NCBI GenBank assembly: GCA_963717635.1
Contig: OY970347.1
Coordinates: 2,356,001 to 2,420,000, forward strand
From: JALZKA01 sp963717635
Lineage (GTDB): Bacteria > Actinomycetota > Thermoleophilia > Solirubrobacterales > 70-9
Length of the DNA stretch: 64,000 bases
Direction of reading: 5' to 3'
The notes beneath the pieces were generated by a model. That model had not been told where the DNA came from. It saw nothing but the letters and a program-made list of their open reading frames with translations, and ran no database searches. Both the position numbers and the translations under genes were made by a program. This document shows, piece by piece, positions 49,056-60,005 of this stretch. Numbering within the stretch: the first letter of the stretch is position 1; every line of letters starts with the position of its first letter.

Positions 49056-52000
49056 TTGCCAGACACGCAAACGGTCGAGATTCAGATGCCCCAGATGGGG
49101 GAGTCGGTCACCGAGGGGACGATCCTGGAGTGGCACGTCTCGGAGGGCCAGGAGGTCGCCGAGGGCGACACGGTAGTTGAGGTCTCGACCGACAAGATCG
49201 ACGCCGAGGTCCCGGCCCCCGCGAGCGGCGTCGTCACCAAGCTTCTCGTCCAGCCCGACGACGTCGTGACCGTTGGCCAGGTGCTGGCCGAGATCGACCC
49301 GAACGGCACGGGGAACGGGGCCGCGCCTGCCGCCGCCACCGAGGATGGTCCGGGTCTGGCGACCGCGGGCACCGGCGAGGGCGACGCCGACATCGGCGAG
49401 TCAGATCCCGGGGAGCTGCTCGACCAGGCCCAGGGCGAGGACGGTCAGGAACGGTCTGAAGCGGACCCGGCCGCCCCCGGAGGCGAAGCCGAGGAGGCGG
49501 GCGGAACGTTGGTCGTGATCGCCATGCCCGAGATGGGCGAGTCGGTGACGGAGGGCACGGTCTTGGAATGGCATGTCGCCGAGGGCGACTCGGTCTCGGA
49601 GGGCGACACGGTGATCGAGGTCTCGACCGACAAGATCGACGCCGAGGTCCCCGCCCCCGGCCCAGGCACGATCACGAAGCTCCTGGTCGAGCCCGACGAC
49701 GTGGTCAAGGTCGGCCAGCCGCTGGCGGAGATGGCCGCCGGCGACGGATCCCCGCCAGCCGCCTCGACCGAGTCGCGGGCTGAACCCGACCCTGCCGACC
49801 GCGGCGGGAAGACCGGGCAGGCGGCAGGTGTTGATCTCGACGGTGCCAAGGCGTCGCCGGTGGCGCGGAGGGTCGCTGCCGACCGCGGTGTCGACCTCGG
49901 CGCGGTCCAGGGATCGGGGGCCGGCGGCAAGATCGTGAAGGCCGATGTGATCGCCGCCGAAGGGAACGGCGCGGCACCCGCCGCCGCGGCAACCGCCGGC
50001 GAGGCGAAGCCGCTTCGCGGCCCCGCGGCAATGCTCGCGAAGGCGATGGACGAAAGTCGCAAGACGCCGACCGCCACCTCGTTCCGGACGCTTCCAGTCG
50101 ACACGCTTGACGCCAAACGCAAGGCGATCAACGAGCAACTGAAAGACCGGGGGATCAAGGCCTCGTTCACGCACCTGATCGCCTGGGCCATCGTCCGCGC
50201 GGCGGCCGAATGGCCGGCGATGGCGCGCACCTTCGAGGAGCGCGACGGCAAGCCGTTCGTGGTCACTGGCGCCCCCGTCAACCTCGGGATCGCCGTCGAT
50301 GTCGAGAAGAAGGACGGCTCGCGCGCCCTGATGGTGCCCTGCATCAAGGCCGCGGACAAGCTCGACTTCGCGGGCTTCCACCGGAACTACGAGGAGCTGA
50401 TCTCAAAGACGCGCGAGAACAAGCTCACCCCGGACGACTTCCAGGGCACGAACATCTCGCTGACCAACCCGGGCGGCCTGGGAACGGTGGCCTCGGTCCC
50501 ACGCCTGATGAGCGGCCAGGGGACGATCATCGCGGTCGGCTCGATCACCTACCCGGTCGAGTGGGCGCACGCACCGGCGGAGAAGATCAAGGCGCTCGGG
50601 ATCTCGAAGGTGACGACGATGACGTCCACCTACGACCACCGGATCATCCAGGGGGCCGAGTCGGGCTCGTTCCTGCGCCGCATCGACCAGCTCCTGCAGG
50701 GCGAGGACTCCTTTTACGAGACGGTCGCCCACGACCTTGGCGTGCCGGACCGGGTTGTCACCAACGCGCACCCCGCATCGGCCTCGGCCCCACCGCTGCC
50801 CGTCGCTGGATCGACCCCCGCTCCGGCCGGCGCCGTCGTCACGGCCGAGCCGGACCGCGAGCTGCTTCAGGCAGTGCAGGCGGCGACATCGCTGCTGAAG
50901 GCGTTCCGGACCCATGGCCATCTCGCGGCGAAGGTCAACCCCCTCGCCGAGGGGGCGCCGAAGGGTGATCCGGCGCTCGAGCCCGAGAGCCTCAACCTGA
51001 CGCCCGAGTTGATGCAGCGGATCCCAGCTTCGATCCTGCGGATCGGGGTCGAGGGTGAGAACCTGCTGGACGCGCTGCCGCGGATGCGCGAAGCGTATTG
51101 CGGCACGATCGCCTACCAGATCGAGCATCTCTCCTCGCACCAGCAGCGCATGTGGCTGCGCGAGATGATCGAGACCGGCGGGCACCGCCAGCCGCCGTCC
51201 GCCGACGAGAAACGGTCGCTGTTGCGGCGCCTGCTCGACGTCTTCCAGTTCGAGCGCTTCGTTCAGAAGGCGTACCTGGGCCAGAAGATGTTCTCGATCG
51301 AGGGGCTCGACGTGGTCGTGCCGATGATCGACGCGCTCGCGACCCAGGCCCGATCCGCGGGCGCGGAGGAGGTCGTGATCGGGATGGCCCACCGAGGCCG
51401 CCTGAGCGTGCTGGTCCACAACCTCGGTCGCTCGCCCGAATCGATCATGGCCGAGTTCGAGGGCGCCAAGGCGCTGGACCGCGTCAAGGCGATCGCGGCG
51501 ATACCGCACTCGGGCACCGGCGACGTGAAGTACCACCACGGCGCCGAGGGCGTGGTCTCGACGCCCGACGGCGAGGAGATCCGCGTGCGGCTCTACCCCA
51601 ACCCCTCGCACCTCGAGTTCGTCGACCCGGTCGTCACCGGTGGCGCCCGTGCCGCTCAGACCGAGCACTCGGGGCCGCGCCTGCACCACAACCCACACGT
51701 CGCCGTGCCGCTCCTGCTTCACGGCGACGCGGCCTTCCCGGGCCAGGGCGTCGTCGCCGAGACGCTCAACCTGCAGTCGCTCAAGGGCTACTCCACGGGC
51801 GGGACGGTCCACATCATCACCGACAACCAGGTGGGCTTCACCACCGATCCCGAGGAGGATCGCTCGACCCCCTACGCGGGCGACCTGGCGAAGGGATTCA
51901 ACTGCCCGATCATCCACGTCAATGCCGACGACGTCGAGGCCTGCATGTCGGCGATGCGGCTGGCGATGGGCTACCGCGAGCGCTTCGGCCGCGACGTCGT

Positions 52001-53465
52001 GCTCGACGTGATCGGCTACCGGCGCTACGGCCACAACGAGACCGACGAGCCCGCCTACACGCAGCCGAAGATGGCCGCGCAGATCAAGGCGCACCCGCCC
52101 GTCTCGGAGATCTACGCCGAGCAGCTAGTCAAGGAGGGCGTGGTCACTTCCGACGATGTGGCCGCCGACGGCAAGGAGCTCCAGCAGCGGTTCTCGCAGT
52201 CGCTCAAGGACCTGCGGGCGAAGATGGAGACCGGCGACTACGAGGATCCGACCTCCACCCACGTCGGCACCGGCGAGCTCGATCGGACCAAGTCGCCCGA
52301 GGTCGAGACCGCGGTTTCGGAGAAGCGCCTGCGCTCGCTGAACGAGGAGCTGCTCAAGGTACCGGACGGGTTCGCGATCCATCGCAAGCTCCGCAAGCCG
52401 CTGATGAAGCGGCTCGAGATCCTCGACGACGGCCCGATCGAATTCGGCCACGCCGAGTCGCTCGCCTATGCCTCGCTCCTGACCGAGGGCACGCACACTC
52501 GCCTGACCGGCCAGGACACCGAGCGCGGCACCTTCTCAAACCGCCACCTGGTGCTGCACGACGAGAAGACCGGCCTGCGGTTCGCGCCGATTCAGAACCT
52601 GAGCGGAGCCCTGGCCCCGTTCGAGATCCACAACAGTCCGCTGTCGGAGATCGCCTGCCTCGGCTTCGAGTACGGGTACTCGGCGGCTTCGCCGGAGAGC
52701 CTGATCCTGTGGGAGGCGCAGTTCGGCGACTTCGGCAACTCAGCGCAGGTGATCATCGACAGCTTCATCGTCGCCGGGGAGTCGAAGTGGGGCCAGACCA
52801 CGCGGCTCACGCTGCTCCTCCCGCACGGCTACGAGGGCTCCGGACCCGAGCACTCGAGCGCGCGGATCGAGCGCTTCATTCAGCTCGCGGCCGAGGGCAA
52901 CATCCGGCTCGCGAACCCGACGACCGCCGCGCAGTACTTCCACCTGATCCGCCGCCAAGCACGGATCGCGAAGCCGCGCCCGCTCGTGGTCTTCACCCCG
53001 AAGGGACTCCTGCGGCTGCCCGGAGCGGCCTCGAAGCTCTCCGACCTGACCTCGGGCACGTTCCAGTTCGTGATGGACGATCCCCGGGCAGCCGGGCGCG
53101 AGCAGGAGGTCACCAAGCTCGTGCTCTGCTCGGGCAAGATCTACTACGACATGGACGGCCACGAGCGACGCGAGCAGGCGTCCAACGTGGCAATCGCCCG
53201 GGTCGAGTTGCTCTACCCCTTCGCCCGCGACCAGATTCGCGAGCTGATCGCGCGGTATCCGAACCTCAAGCAGATCGTCTGGACCCAGGAGGAGCCGAAG
53301 AACATGGGCGCGTTCAGCGTCATGGCCAGGCGGATGCCCGAGCTGGTCCCCGAGGGTGCCGAGTTCGCCTACGTCGGTCGCCCCCAGCGCTCGAGCCCGT
53401 CCGAGGGCTACCCCGCCGCCCACCGCTCCGAGCAGGAGCGGATCGTGCTCACGGCGCTGAGCTGA
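49056..53465 (+). CDS. kgd: Oxoglutarate dehydrogenase E2-E1 fusion (Kgd/OdhA type) with two lipoyl domains
   Basis: 1469 residues from TTG 49056. In order: lipoyl domain 1 (residues about 7-83, lipoyl Lys47 in STDKIDAEVP), a Gly/Ala/Glu linker, lipoyl domain 2 (about 154-230, Lys193), a peripheral subunit-binding domain (265-300, ASPVARRVAADRGVDLGAVQ), an E2 succinyltransferase domain (about 325-570, catalytic His528 in STYDHRIIQGAESG), and a thiamine-dependent E1 domain (about 600-1469; HRGRLSVLVHNLGRSPESIM, GDAAFPGQGVVAETLN, ITDNQVGFTTDP). Mycobacterial Kgd and Corynebacterium OdhA have the E2-E1 fusion but lack lipoyl and binding domains. Here one chain could decarboxylate oxoglutarate and transfer succinyl to CoA; E3 must be recruited. 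Confidence 0.93.
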   Translation: MPDTQTVEIQMPQMGESVTEGTILEWHVSEGQEVAEGDTVVEVSTDKIDAEVPAPASGVVTKLLVQPDDVVTVGQVLAEIDPNGTGNGAAPAAATEDGPGLATAGTGEGDADIGESDPGELLDQAQGEDGQERSEADPAAPGGEAEEAGGTLVVIAMPEMGESVTEGTVLEWHVAEGDSVSEGDTVIEVSTDKIDAEVPAPGPGTITKLLVEPDDVVKVGQPLAEMAAGDGSPPAASTESRAEPDPADRGGKTGQAAGVDLDGAKASPVARRVAADRGVDLGAVQGSGAGGKIVKADVIAAEGNGAAPAAAATAGEAKPLRGPAAMLAKAMDESRKTPTATSFRTLPVDTLDAKRKAINEQLKDRGIKASFTHLIAWAIVRAAAEWPAMARTFEERDGKPFVVTGAPVNLGIAVDVEKKDGSRALMVPCIKAADKLDFAGFHRNYEELISKTRENKLTPDDFQGTNISLTNPGGLGTVASVPRLMSGQGTIIAVGSITYPVEWAHAPAEKIKALGISKVTTMTSTYDHRIIQGAESGSFLRRIDQLLQGEDSFYETVAHDLGVPDRVVTNAHPASASAPPLPVAGSTPAPAGAVVTAEPDRELLQAVQAATSLLKAFRTHGHLAAKVNPLAEGAPKGDPALEPESLNLTPELMQRIPASILRIGVEGENLLDALPRMREAYCGTIAYQIEHLSSHQQRMWLREMIETGGHRQPPSADEKRSLLRRLLDVFQFERFVQKAYLGQKMFSIEGLDVVVPMIDALATQARSAGAEEVVIGMAHRGRLSVLVHNLGRSPESIMAEFEGAKALDRVKAIAAIPHSGTGDVKYHHGAEGVVSTPDGEEIRVRLYPNPSHLEFVDPVVTGGARAAQTEHSGPRLHHNPHVAVPLLLHGDAAFPGQGVVAETLNLQSLKGYSTGGTVHIITDNQVGFTTDPEEDRSTPYAGDLAKGFNCPIIHVNADDVEACMSAMRLAMGYRERFGRDVVLDVIGYRRYGHNETDEPAYTQPKMAAQIKAHPPVSEIYAEQLVKEGVVTSDDVAADGKELQQRFSQSLKDLRAKMETGDYEDPTSTHVGTGELDRTKSPEVETAVSEKRLRSLNEELLKVPDGFAIHRKLRKPLMKRLEILDDGPIEFGHAESLAYASLLTEGTHTRLTGQDTERGTFSNRHLVLHDEKTGLRFAPIQNLSGALAPFEIHNSPLSEIACLGFEYGYSAASPESLILWEAQFGDFGNSAQVIIDSFIVAGESKWGQTTRLTLLLPHGYEGSGPEHSSARIERFIQLAAEGNIRLANPTTAAQYFHLIRRQARIAKPRPLVVFTPKGLLRLPGAASKLSDLTSGTFQFVMDDPRAAGREQEVTKLVLCSGKIYYDMDGHERREQASNVAIARVELLYPFARDQIRELIARYPNLKQIVWTQEEPKNMGAFSVMARRMPELVPEGAEFAYVGRPQRSSPSEGYPAAHRSEQERIVLTALS

Positions 53466-53476
53466 GCGCAGCGAAG

Positions 53477-53500
53477 CGCCCGCCCCCGGAGGGACGGGCG
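53477..53500 (+). terminator. Hairpin after the oxoglutarate dehydrogenase gene
   Basis: CGCCCG (53477-53482) and CGGGCG (53495-53500) form a stem, with CCC/GGG pairing inside the loop. It starts 12 bases after the stop. There is no T run. Confidence 0.5.
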
Positions 53501-53779
53501 TCGCAGCTCTCCCGTTACATCGCTCCTCGTCAGTGAGGCCTGAGACGTAGCCCCGCGCCGGCGCCGCCGTGGCGCCTCGGATCGACCCGTACCAGGCGGC
53601 GAGCCTCGCGCCGCACCAGGGCCACTTCATGAATCGATCGGCCGGAGGCCGTGCTCAGGGTTCGCTTCATTGCAGGCAGTTTCGCGCCGCGGTGGCCTCG
53701 GCCCTATGGCCTTCTGTCCAAAGCTGGGGTGCACCCGTTGTACCCGCGGTCGAAGACCCTGCCTGCGAGACTTCCGCGG
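53501..53779. other. Intergenic stretch without a recognised gene
   Basis: With the flanking hairpin this is a gap of about 310 bases between kgd and the DUF3817-like gene. Open frames on both strands run through it, but none shows conserved motifs, a ribosome binding site or a membrane pattern. No RNA gene fold was recognised. Confidence 0.5.
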
Positions 53780-54118
53780 GTGAGCGCCGGCGCCAACCCC
53801 GACGTCCGGGAACGTCCCTCGGAGGTCCTGCGGCGACCGGTGCCGGGGCCGCTGTTTCGCGTGGTCAAGGTCGCGTCGTGGGTCGAGCTGGGGCTGTTCG
53901 CGATCTTGCTGGTGGTCTGGATCGCGCCGGGCTTCGAGCACGAGACGTTCTTGGCAGGACTCGCCCACGGCATCGGGTTCATCGCCCTCGCCCTGCTGAT
54001 CTGGGTAGCGGTCCTGCGGAAAGAGGCGCCGTACACGCTGCTGGCCGCGACGCTGACTCCGGTCGGGCCGGTGGGCAGCGTGATCGCCATCAACCGGATC
54101 GAGCGCCACCCCTCGTAG
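53780..54118 (+). CDS. DUF3817-like small membrane protein
   Basis: About 112 residues from GTG 53780; the frame is open further upstream, so the start is uncertain. It has three membrane segments: VVKVASWVELGLFAILLVVW, LAHGIGFIALALLIWVAVLR and YTLLAATLTPVGPVGSVIAI. The pattern of Glu after the first tryptophan, HGIGF, and a final PxGP turn resembles the DUF3817 family of actinobacterial integral membrane proteins. The family function is unknown. It is followed by a free-standing promoter-like region. Confidence 0.7.
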   Translation: MSAGANPDVRERPSEVLRRPVPGPLFRVVKVASWVELGLFAILLVVWIAPGFEHETFLAGLAHGIGFIALALLIWVAVLRKEAPYTLLAATLTPVGPVGSVIAINRIERHPS

Positions 54119-54156
54119 CACGAGGTCGCCCACTCAGCCGGATTTGTCGGCAACGG

Positions 54157-54186
54157 TTGACACCACCCCTGCCGATGGGTCAGAAT
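54157..54186 (+). promoter_or_regulatory. Consensus-like sigma-70 promoter
   Basis: A perfect -35 TTGACA (54157-54162) and CAGAAT (54181-54186, four of six -10 matches) are separated by 18 bases. A start near 54193 would make a short transcript carrying the small open frame at 54211, which ends near the hairpin at 54349. Confidence 0.5.
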
Positions 54187-54210
54187 GGCCAAGAACCGCG
54201 CAGGGAGGTG

Positions 54211-54306
54211 ATGGGACCAATAGGGACTTCACGAAGCTCGTCCCCGGCCAGTCCCGCCTCCGGGGGCGATCGCGTCGGCATCCCTCCCTGGCTACCGACG
54301 CGCTAG
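54211..54306 (+). CDS. Possible 31-residue small protein
   Basis: ATG 54211 follows AGGGAGGTG directly and lies 25 bases after a consensus-like promoter. The frame reads MGPIGTSRSSSPASPASGGD and eleven further residues ending PPWLPTR before a TAG. The peptide is serine- and proline-rich, with no hydrophobic segment. The set of promoter, ribosome binding site and downstream hairpin (54349-54371) suggests a real short transcript, but it could be an untranslated RNA or a chance frame in GC-rich DNA. Confidence 0.35.
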   Translation: MGPIGTSRSSSPASPASGGDRVGIPPWLPTR

Positions 54307-54348
54307 GCGTGGGCGCGGGCCGTGTGGACCCCCTGCCTCCCACGGCCC

Positions 54349-54371
54349 CGCCCCGCCTTTACTTCGGGGCG
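54349..54371. terminator. Terminator hairpin between small ORF and acnA
   Basis: CGCCCCG (54349-54355) and CGGGGCG (54365-54371) form a perfect 7-base stem with a CCTTTACTT loop, six bases beyond the acnA stop. It can serve transcripts from both sides. Confidence 0.55.
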
Positions 54372-54376
54372 CGCCC

Positions 54377-57190
<2,814 letters not shown>

Positions 57191-57238
57191 CAGACCACTC
57201 AGGCTAACGCCTGGGCGAGGCCGGCATCCGACCGGCTC

Positions 57239-58039
57239 CTAGCGCTTATCGGTCTGGTTGTCCGCGACCGAGTCGGCGATCTTGTCGACCCCGGCCCGAG
57301 CGGCGATCCGGCCCGCCAGGTCAGGGCGGCGGGCCGCGAAGTTGGCCATGAAGCGCTGGGTCCTGGGAGCAACCTCCACCTCCGCGCGGTCACGCTCGAT
57401 CGCCTTGACCACACCGTCGGCAACCGCCTGCGGCGTAGACGTGCCCGCGCCGCGCGGAACCTGCGCGCCCGAGTCGGCGAACATCCCGGCGTCGCGAATC
57501 GTGCCCGGCATCACGACCGACGACGAGACGCCGGTCGGGCGCAGGTCTTCGCGCAGGCCCAGCGAGAACCCGCGCAGGCCGAACTTCGTGGCCGAGTAGA
57601 GCGACGAGCGGGCGGTGGCGACCTTGCCGTTCAGCGACGAGATGAAGACAAAGTGCCCGGACCCGCGGCTGAGCCAGGGCTCGAGCAGCGCGTGGGCCAT
57701 CAGGATCGGCGCCTCCAGGTTGACGCGGAGCGCGCGCCTGATCTGCTCTTCCGAGTAGCCGTCGAGCTTGCCCGAGGCCGGCAGCGCGGCGTTGGCGACG
57801 AGCACGTCGAGCTCGCCCGCCTCGTCGAGCAGCCTGAGGGTTGAGCCCTCCTCCGCCAGATCCGAGACCGCCACGCGGTGGCCTTCCCCCGGCAACGAGG
57901 CCCGGAGCTCCTCGAGCTCATCGGGCTTGCGCGAGCTCAGGATCAGCGTCGCGCCGCGGTCGGCGAGCGCGGCGGCGGTCGCCCGCCCGAGGCCGCCGGT
58001 GGCCCCGGTCAGCAGCACGCTCTTCCCCCGGAGGTCCAT
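57239..58039 (-). CDS. SDR family oxidoreductase
   Basis: 266 residues from ATG 58039; the upstream open frame overlaps the divergent gene and is not used. It is a classical SDR: SVLLTGATGGLGRATAAALA (glycine motif), VLVANAALPASGKLDG (NAA in place of NAG), and FISSLNGKVATARSSLYSAT with the catalytic Ser and YSATK Tyr/Lys. The C-terminal VMPGTIRDAGMFADSGAQVP matches the DltE/YqjQ-like group acting on fatty or ketone substrates. It lies 48 bases after acnA on the same strand but no functional link is apparent. Confidence 0.88.
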   Translation of the reverse strand: MDLRGKSVLLTGATGGLGRATAAALADRGATLILSSRKPDELEELRASLPGEGHRVAVSDLAEEGSTLRLLDEAGELDVLVANAALPASGKLDGYSEEQIRRALRVNLEAPILMAHALLEPWLSRGSGHFVFISSLNGKVATARSSLYSATKFGLRGFSLGLREDLRPTGVSSSVVMPGTIRDAGMFADSGAQVPRGAGTSTPQAVADGVVKAIERDRAEVEVAPRTQRFMANFAARRPDLAGRIAARAGVDKIADSVADNQTDKR

Positions 58040-58076
58040 CGGCGGGCACCGTACCGCAGCGGATAGGCTGGCGGCG

Positions 58077-58376
58077 ATGAAGCTCTTTATCTGCTGGGGG
58101 ACGTTCCAGACGCCGCGGCCGGGCGGCCACCCGTGCGCGAACGCGCATAAGGCCCTGCGCAAAGCCGGCCACGACCCCGAGCTGGTCAAGGTCCATGGGC
58201 TCGGAGTGGGCCCGAGGGCGCTCAACCTGATGACCGACGGCCGCCGGGAGGTCGAGGAGCTCACGGGCCAGCGGATGGTGCCGGTCCTGGTTACCGACGA
58301 CGGCCAGGTCATCAACGACTCGAAGCGCATCAGGGAGTGGGCCGAGGCCCATCCGGCGGCAACCCAGCCTGCGTAA
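58077..58376 (+). CDS. Glutaredoxin/GST N-terminal-like thioredoxin-fold protein
   Basis: 99 residues from ATG 58077. The fold pattern is beta-alpha-beta (MKLFICWGTFQTPRPGGHPC, ANAHKALRKAGHDPELVKVH), then MVPVLVTDDGQVINDSKRIR with the cis-proline of the thioredoxin superfamily and the ES/DS-like contact DSKRI. The usual CxxC active site is missing: Cys6 and Cys20 are widely spaced. This is the layout of GST N-terminal domains, so it may bind glutathione or mycothiol analogues, or a target protein. It ends 84 bases before a c-di-AMP riboswitch promoter. Confidence 0.8.
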   Translation: MKLFICWGTFQTPRPGGHPCANAHKALRKAGHDPELVKVHGLGVGPRALNLMTDGRREVEELTGQRMVPVLVTDDGQVINDSKRIREWAEAHPAATQPA

Positions 58377-58459
58377 CTAGGCATCCCGCGCTCGGCGTCG
58401 AATAGTTAGTAACCATCCGCATCAGCTCAGCGTGCTTTGAGCAGATTATGAGCAACTGC

Positions 58460-58488
58460 TTGCAAACAGCCGTTCGATCAGGTACTCT
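58460..58488 (+). promoter_or_regulatory. Likely promoter of the riboswitch-hydrolase transcript
   Basis: TTGCAA (58460-58465) and TACTCT (58483-58488) are 17 bases apart, just upstream of the aptamer. The surrounding 58390-58480 is AT-richer than the window average, as expected for a promoter region. Confidence 0.45.
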
Positions 58489-58631
58489 GCCGCGGATTCG
58501 TAAACCGGTAAGCCGAGTCCGCTCCCGATGTGGAGCGGAACGGGGGAACCGATCAGTTGGGGCTAACTCGCCACGCACGGCGAGGGCGCGACTCCTTATG
58601 TGCCAGCCCGTCAGCTAACCCCGTAGGCGCC
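58489..58631 (+). ncRNA. c-di-AMP riboswitch (ydaO-yuaA type)
   Basis: The conserved core of the ydaO-yuaA aptamer is clearly present in order: AAGCCGAGTCCGC, AGCGGAACGGGGGAACC, TTGGGGCTAACTCG, GCGCGACTCC, and CAGCCCGTCAGCTAACCCCG followed by TAGGCGC. The element ends four bases before an AAGGAG site and 20 bases before the hydrolase start. In actinobacteria this riboswitch class commonly controls cell-wall hydrolases; c-di-AMP binding usually turns expression off. Whether control is by termination or translation is not clear. Confidence 0.93.
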
Positions 58632-58651
58632 AACAAGGAGAACTGGTCGTT

Positions 58652-59236
58652 TTGATTCCCAACAACACCCACCAGGCGAGGCGCCACACCAGGCGACGAG
58701 CCAAAACGGTCGGCCTGACCGTCTGCGCCCTGCTGGCGCTGCCGGGCGCGAGCGCCCTGGGCAGCGACGGCGGCATCGGCGCCGACGGCGATGCCGGCAC
58801 GGTGCCCGGTGCCAAGGCCAAGCTCGTCAAGGGCAAGGCAATCGCGCCCGAAACCGCCCCGCGCCGAGTCAAGCGCGCGATCGCCGCAGCCAACCAAATC
58901 GTCAAGGGCAAGGACTACTGCCTCGGCGGAGGTCACGCCCGCTGGAAGTCCAGGTGCTACGACTGCTCCGGCACCGTCAGCTACGCGCTCGGCAAGTACG
59001 GCGCGCGCGTGTTGAAGTCGCCGCTGCCCTCCGGCTCGTTCCGGAAGTGGGGCCAGCGCGGCAAGGGCAAGTGGATGACCACATATGCGGACAGCGGCCA
59101 CATGTTCATCGTGATCGCTGGCCTGCGGCTCGATACCTCTCAGACCAAGGGCATCGGGCCCGGCTGGAGCACGAATGTGCGCGCCGGGTTCGCCAACGTC
59201 TCGAAGCGCACCGCGCGCCACTGGCGCTCGCTCTAG
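58652..59236 (+). CDS. Secreted NlpC/P60-type cell-wall hydrolase under c-di-AMP control
   Basis: 194 residues from TTG 58652, with AAGGAG at 58635. The signal peptide is RRRAKTVGLTVCALLALPGA. A linker (GAKAKLVKGKAIAPETAP) leads to an NlpC/P60-like peptidase domain with the catalytic cysteine in RCYDCSGTVSYALGKYGARV and the histidine in SGHMFIVIAGLRLD. It should cleave peptide bonds in the peptidoglycan stem. Expression is controlled by the riboswitch directly upstream, which ties wall turnover to c-di-AMP, osmotic state or dormancy exit. A strong terminator follows. Confidence 0.88.
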   Translation: MIPNNTHQARRHTRRRAKTVGLTVCALLALPGASALGSDGGIGADGDAGTVPGAKAKLVKGKAIAPETAPRRVKRAIAAANQIVKGKDYCLGGGHARWKSRCYDCSGTVSYALGKYGARVLKSPLPSGSFRKWGQRGKGKWMTTYADSGHMFIVIAGLRLDTSQTKGIGPGWSTNVRAGFANVSKRTARHWRSL

Positions 59237-59268
59237 ACAACCCGACGAGACCACCAAGCGTTCGAGCA

Positions 59269-59304
59269 GGCGCGCCCCCTCCCCAGGGGGCGCGCCTTCT
59301 CTTT
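59269..59304 (+). terminator. Rho-independent terminator of the hydrolase gene
   Basis: GGCGCGCCCCCT (59269-59280) and AGGGGGCGCGCC (59285-59296) form a perfect 12-base stem with a CCCC loop, followed by TTCTCTTT. Confidence 0.93.
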
Positions 59305-59348
59305 GTGTGACGTAAGGCGCGGGCGCTCGGCGGCTAGCTTCTGGCGTC

Positions 59349-60005
59349 ATGCGCGAGGGATTCAAGGCCGGGCTGCCGATCGCCGTGGCATCGCTCTTGC
59401 TGGCGATCTCGTTCGGGGTGCTGGCGCGCCCGGTCATGGGCCCGGTCGCGCCGATCGTGATGTCCGCGGTCGTCTTCGCAGGCTCGGCCCAGTTCGGCGC
59501 TCTCGCGGTGCTGGCGGCAGGTGGCGGAGCCGGGGCGGCGATCGTGGCCGGGGTGCTATTGAACGCGCGCTACGGCCCGATGGGAATCGCGCTGGCGCCG
59601 TCGCTGCGCGGCGGTCCGCTCCGGCGGGCGGCGATCGGCCAGGCGATGGTTGACGCTTCCTGGGCGATGGCGCATCGCGGCGGCGGCCGCTTCGACCCAG
59701 CCTTCATGGTCGGAGCAACCGCCCCGAACTACCCGGCGTGGGTGGGCGGGACGGCGATCGGCGTCCTTGCCAGCGACCTGATCGGTGACCCCGAGCGGCT
59801 CGGGCTTGACGCCCTGTTCCCCGCCTTCTTCCTTGCCCTCCTGGTAACCGAGCTGGGGCGCGGGCGGCGGGCCGTTGCCGCGGCTGCGCTCGGTGCCGTG
59901 ATCGCGCTGCCGCTGGCTCCCGTCAGCGCCCCCGGGGTCCCGATCATCGCTGCCTGCCTGGCAGCGCTGATCGCGCTCTGGCCAGGGCGAGAGGACCCGG
60001 CGTGA
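59349..60005 (+). CDS. azlC: AzlC family branched-chain amino acid exporter subunit
   Basis: 218 residues from ATG 59349 with five to six membrane helices. The AzlC signature is present: FKAGLPIAVASLLLAISFGV, VFAGSAQFGALAVLAAGGGA, LLNARYGPMGIALAPSLRG and QAMVDASWAMAHRGG. With AzlD it forms a two-subunit permease that exports branched-chain amino acids or analogues. It overlaps azlD by four bases (GTGA). Confidence 0.9.
   Translation: MREGFKAGLPIAVASLLLAISFGVLARPVMGPVAPIVMSAVVFAGSAQFGALAVLAAGGGAGAAIVAGVLLNARYGPMGIALAPSLRGGPLRRAAIGQAMVDASWAMAHRGGGRFDPAFMVGATAPNYPAWVGGTAIGVLASDLIGDPERLGLDALFPAFFLALLVTELGRGRRAVAAAALGAVIALPLAPVSAPGVPIIAACLAALIALWPGREDPA

Noticed and set aside
53501..53779. Possible small genes in the gap after the oxoglutarate dehydrogenase gene
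   Set aside because: Frames on both strands have no ribosome binding site, conserved motif or plausible start, and no RNA fold was recognised.
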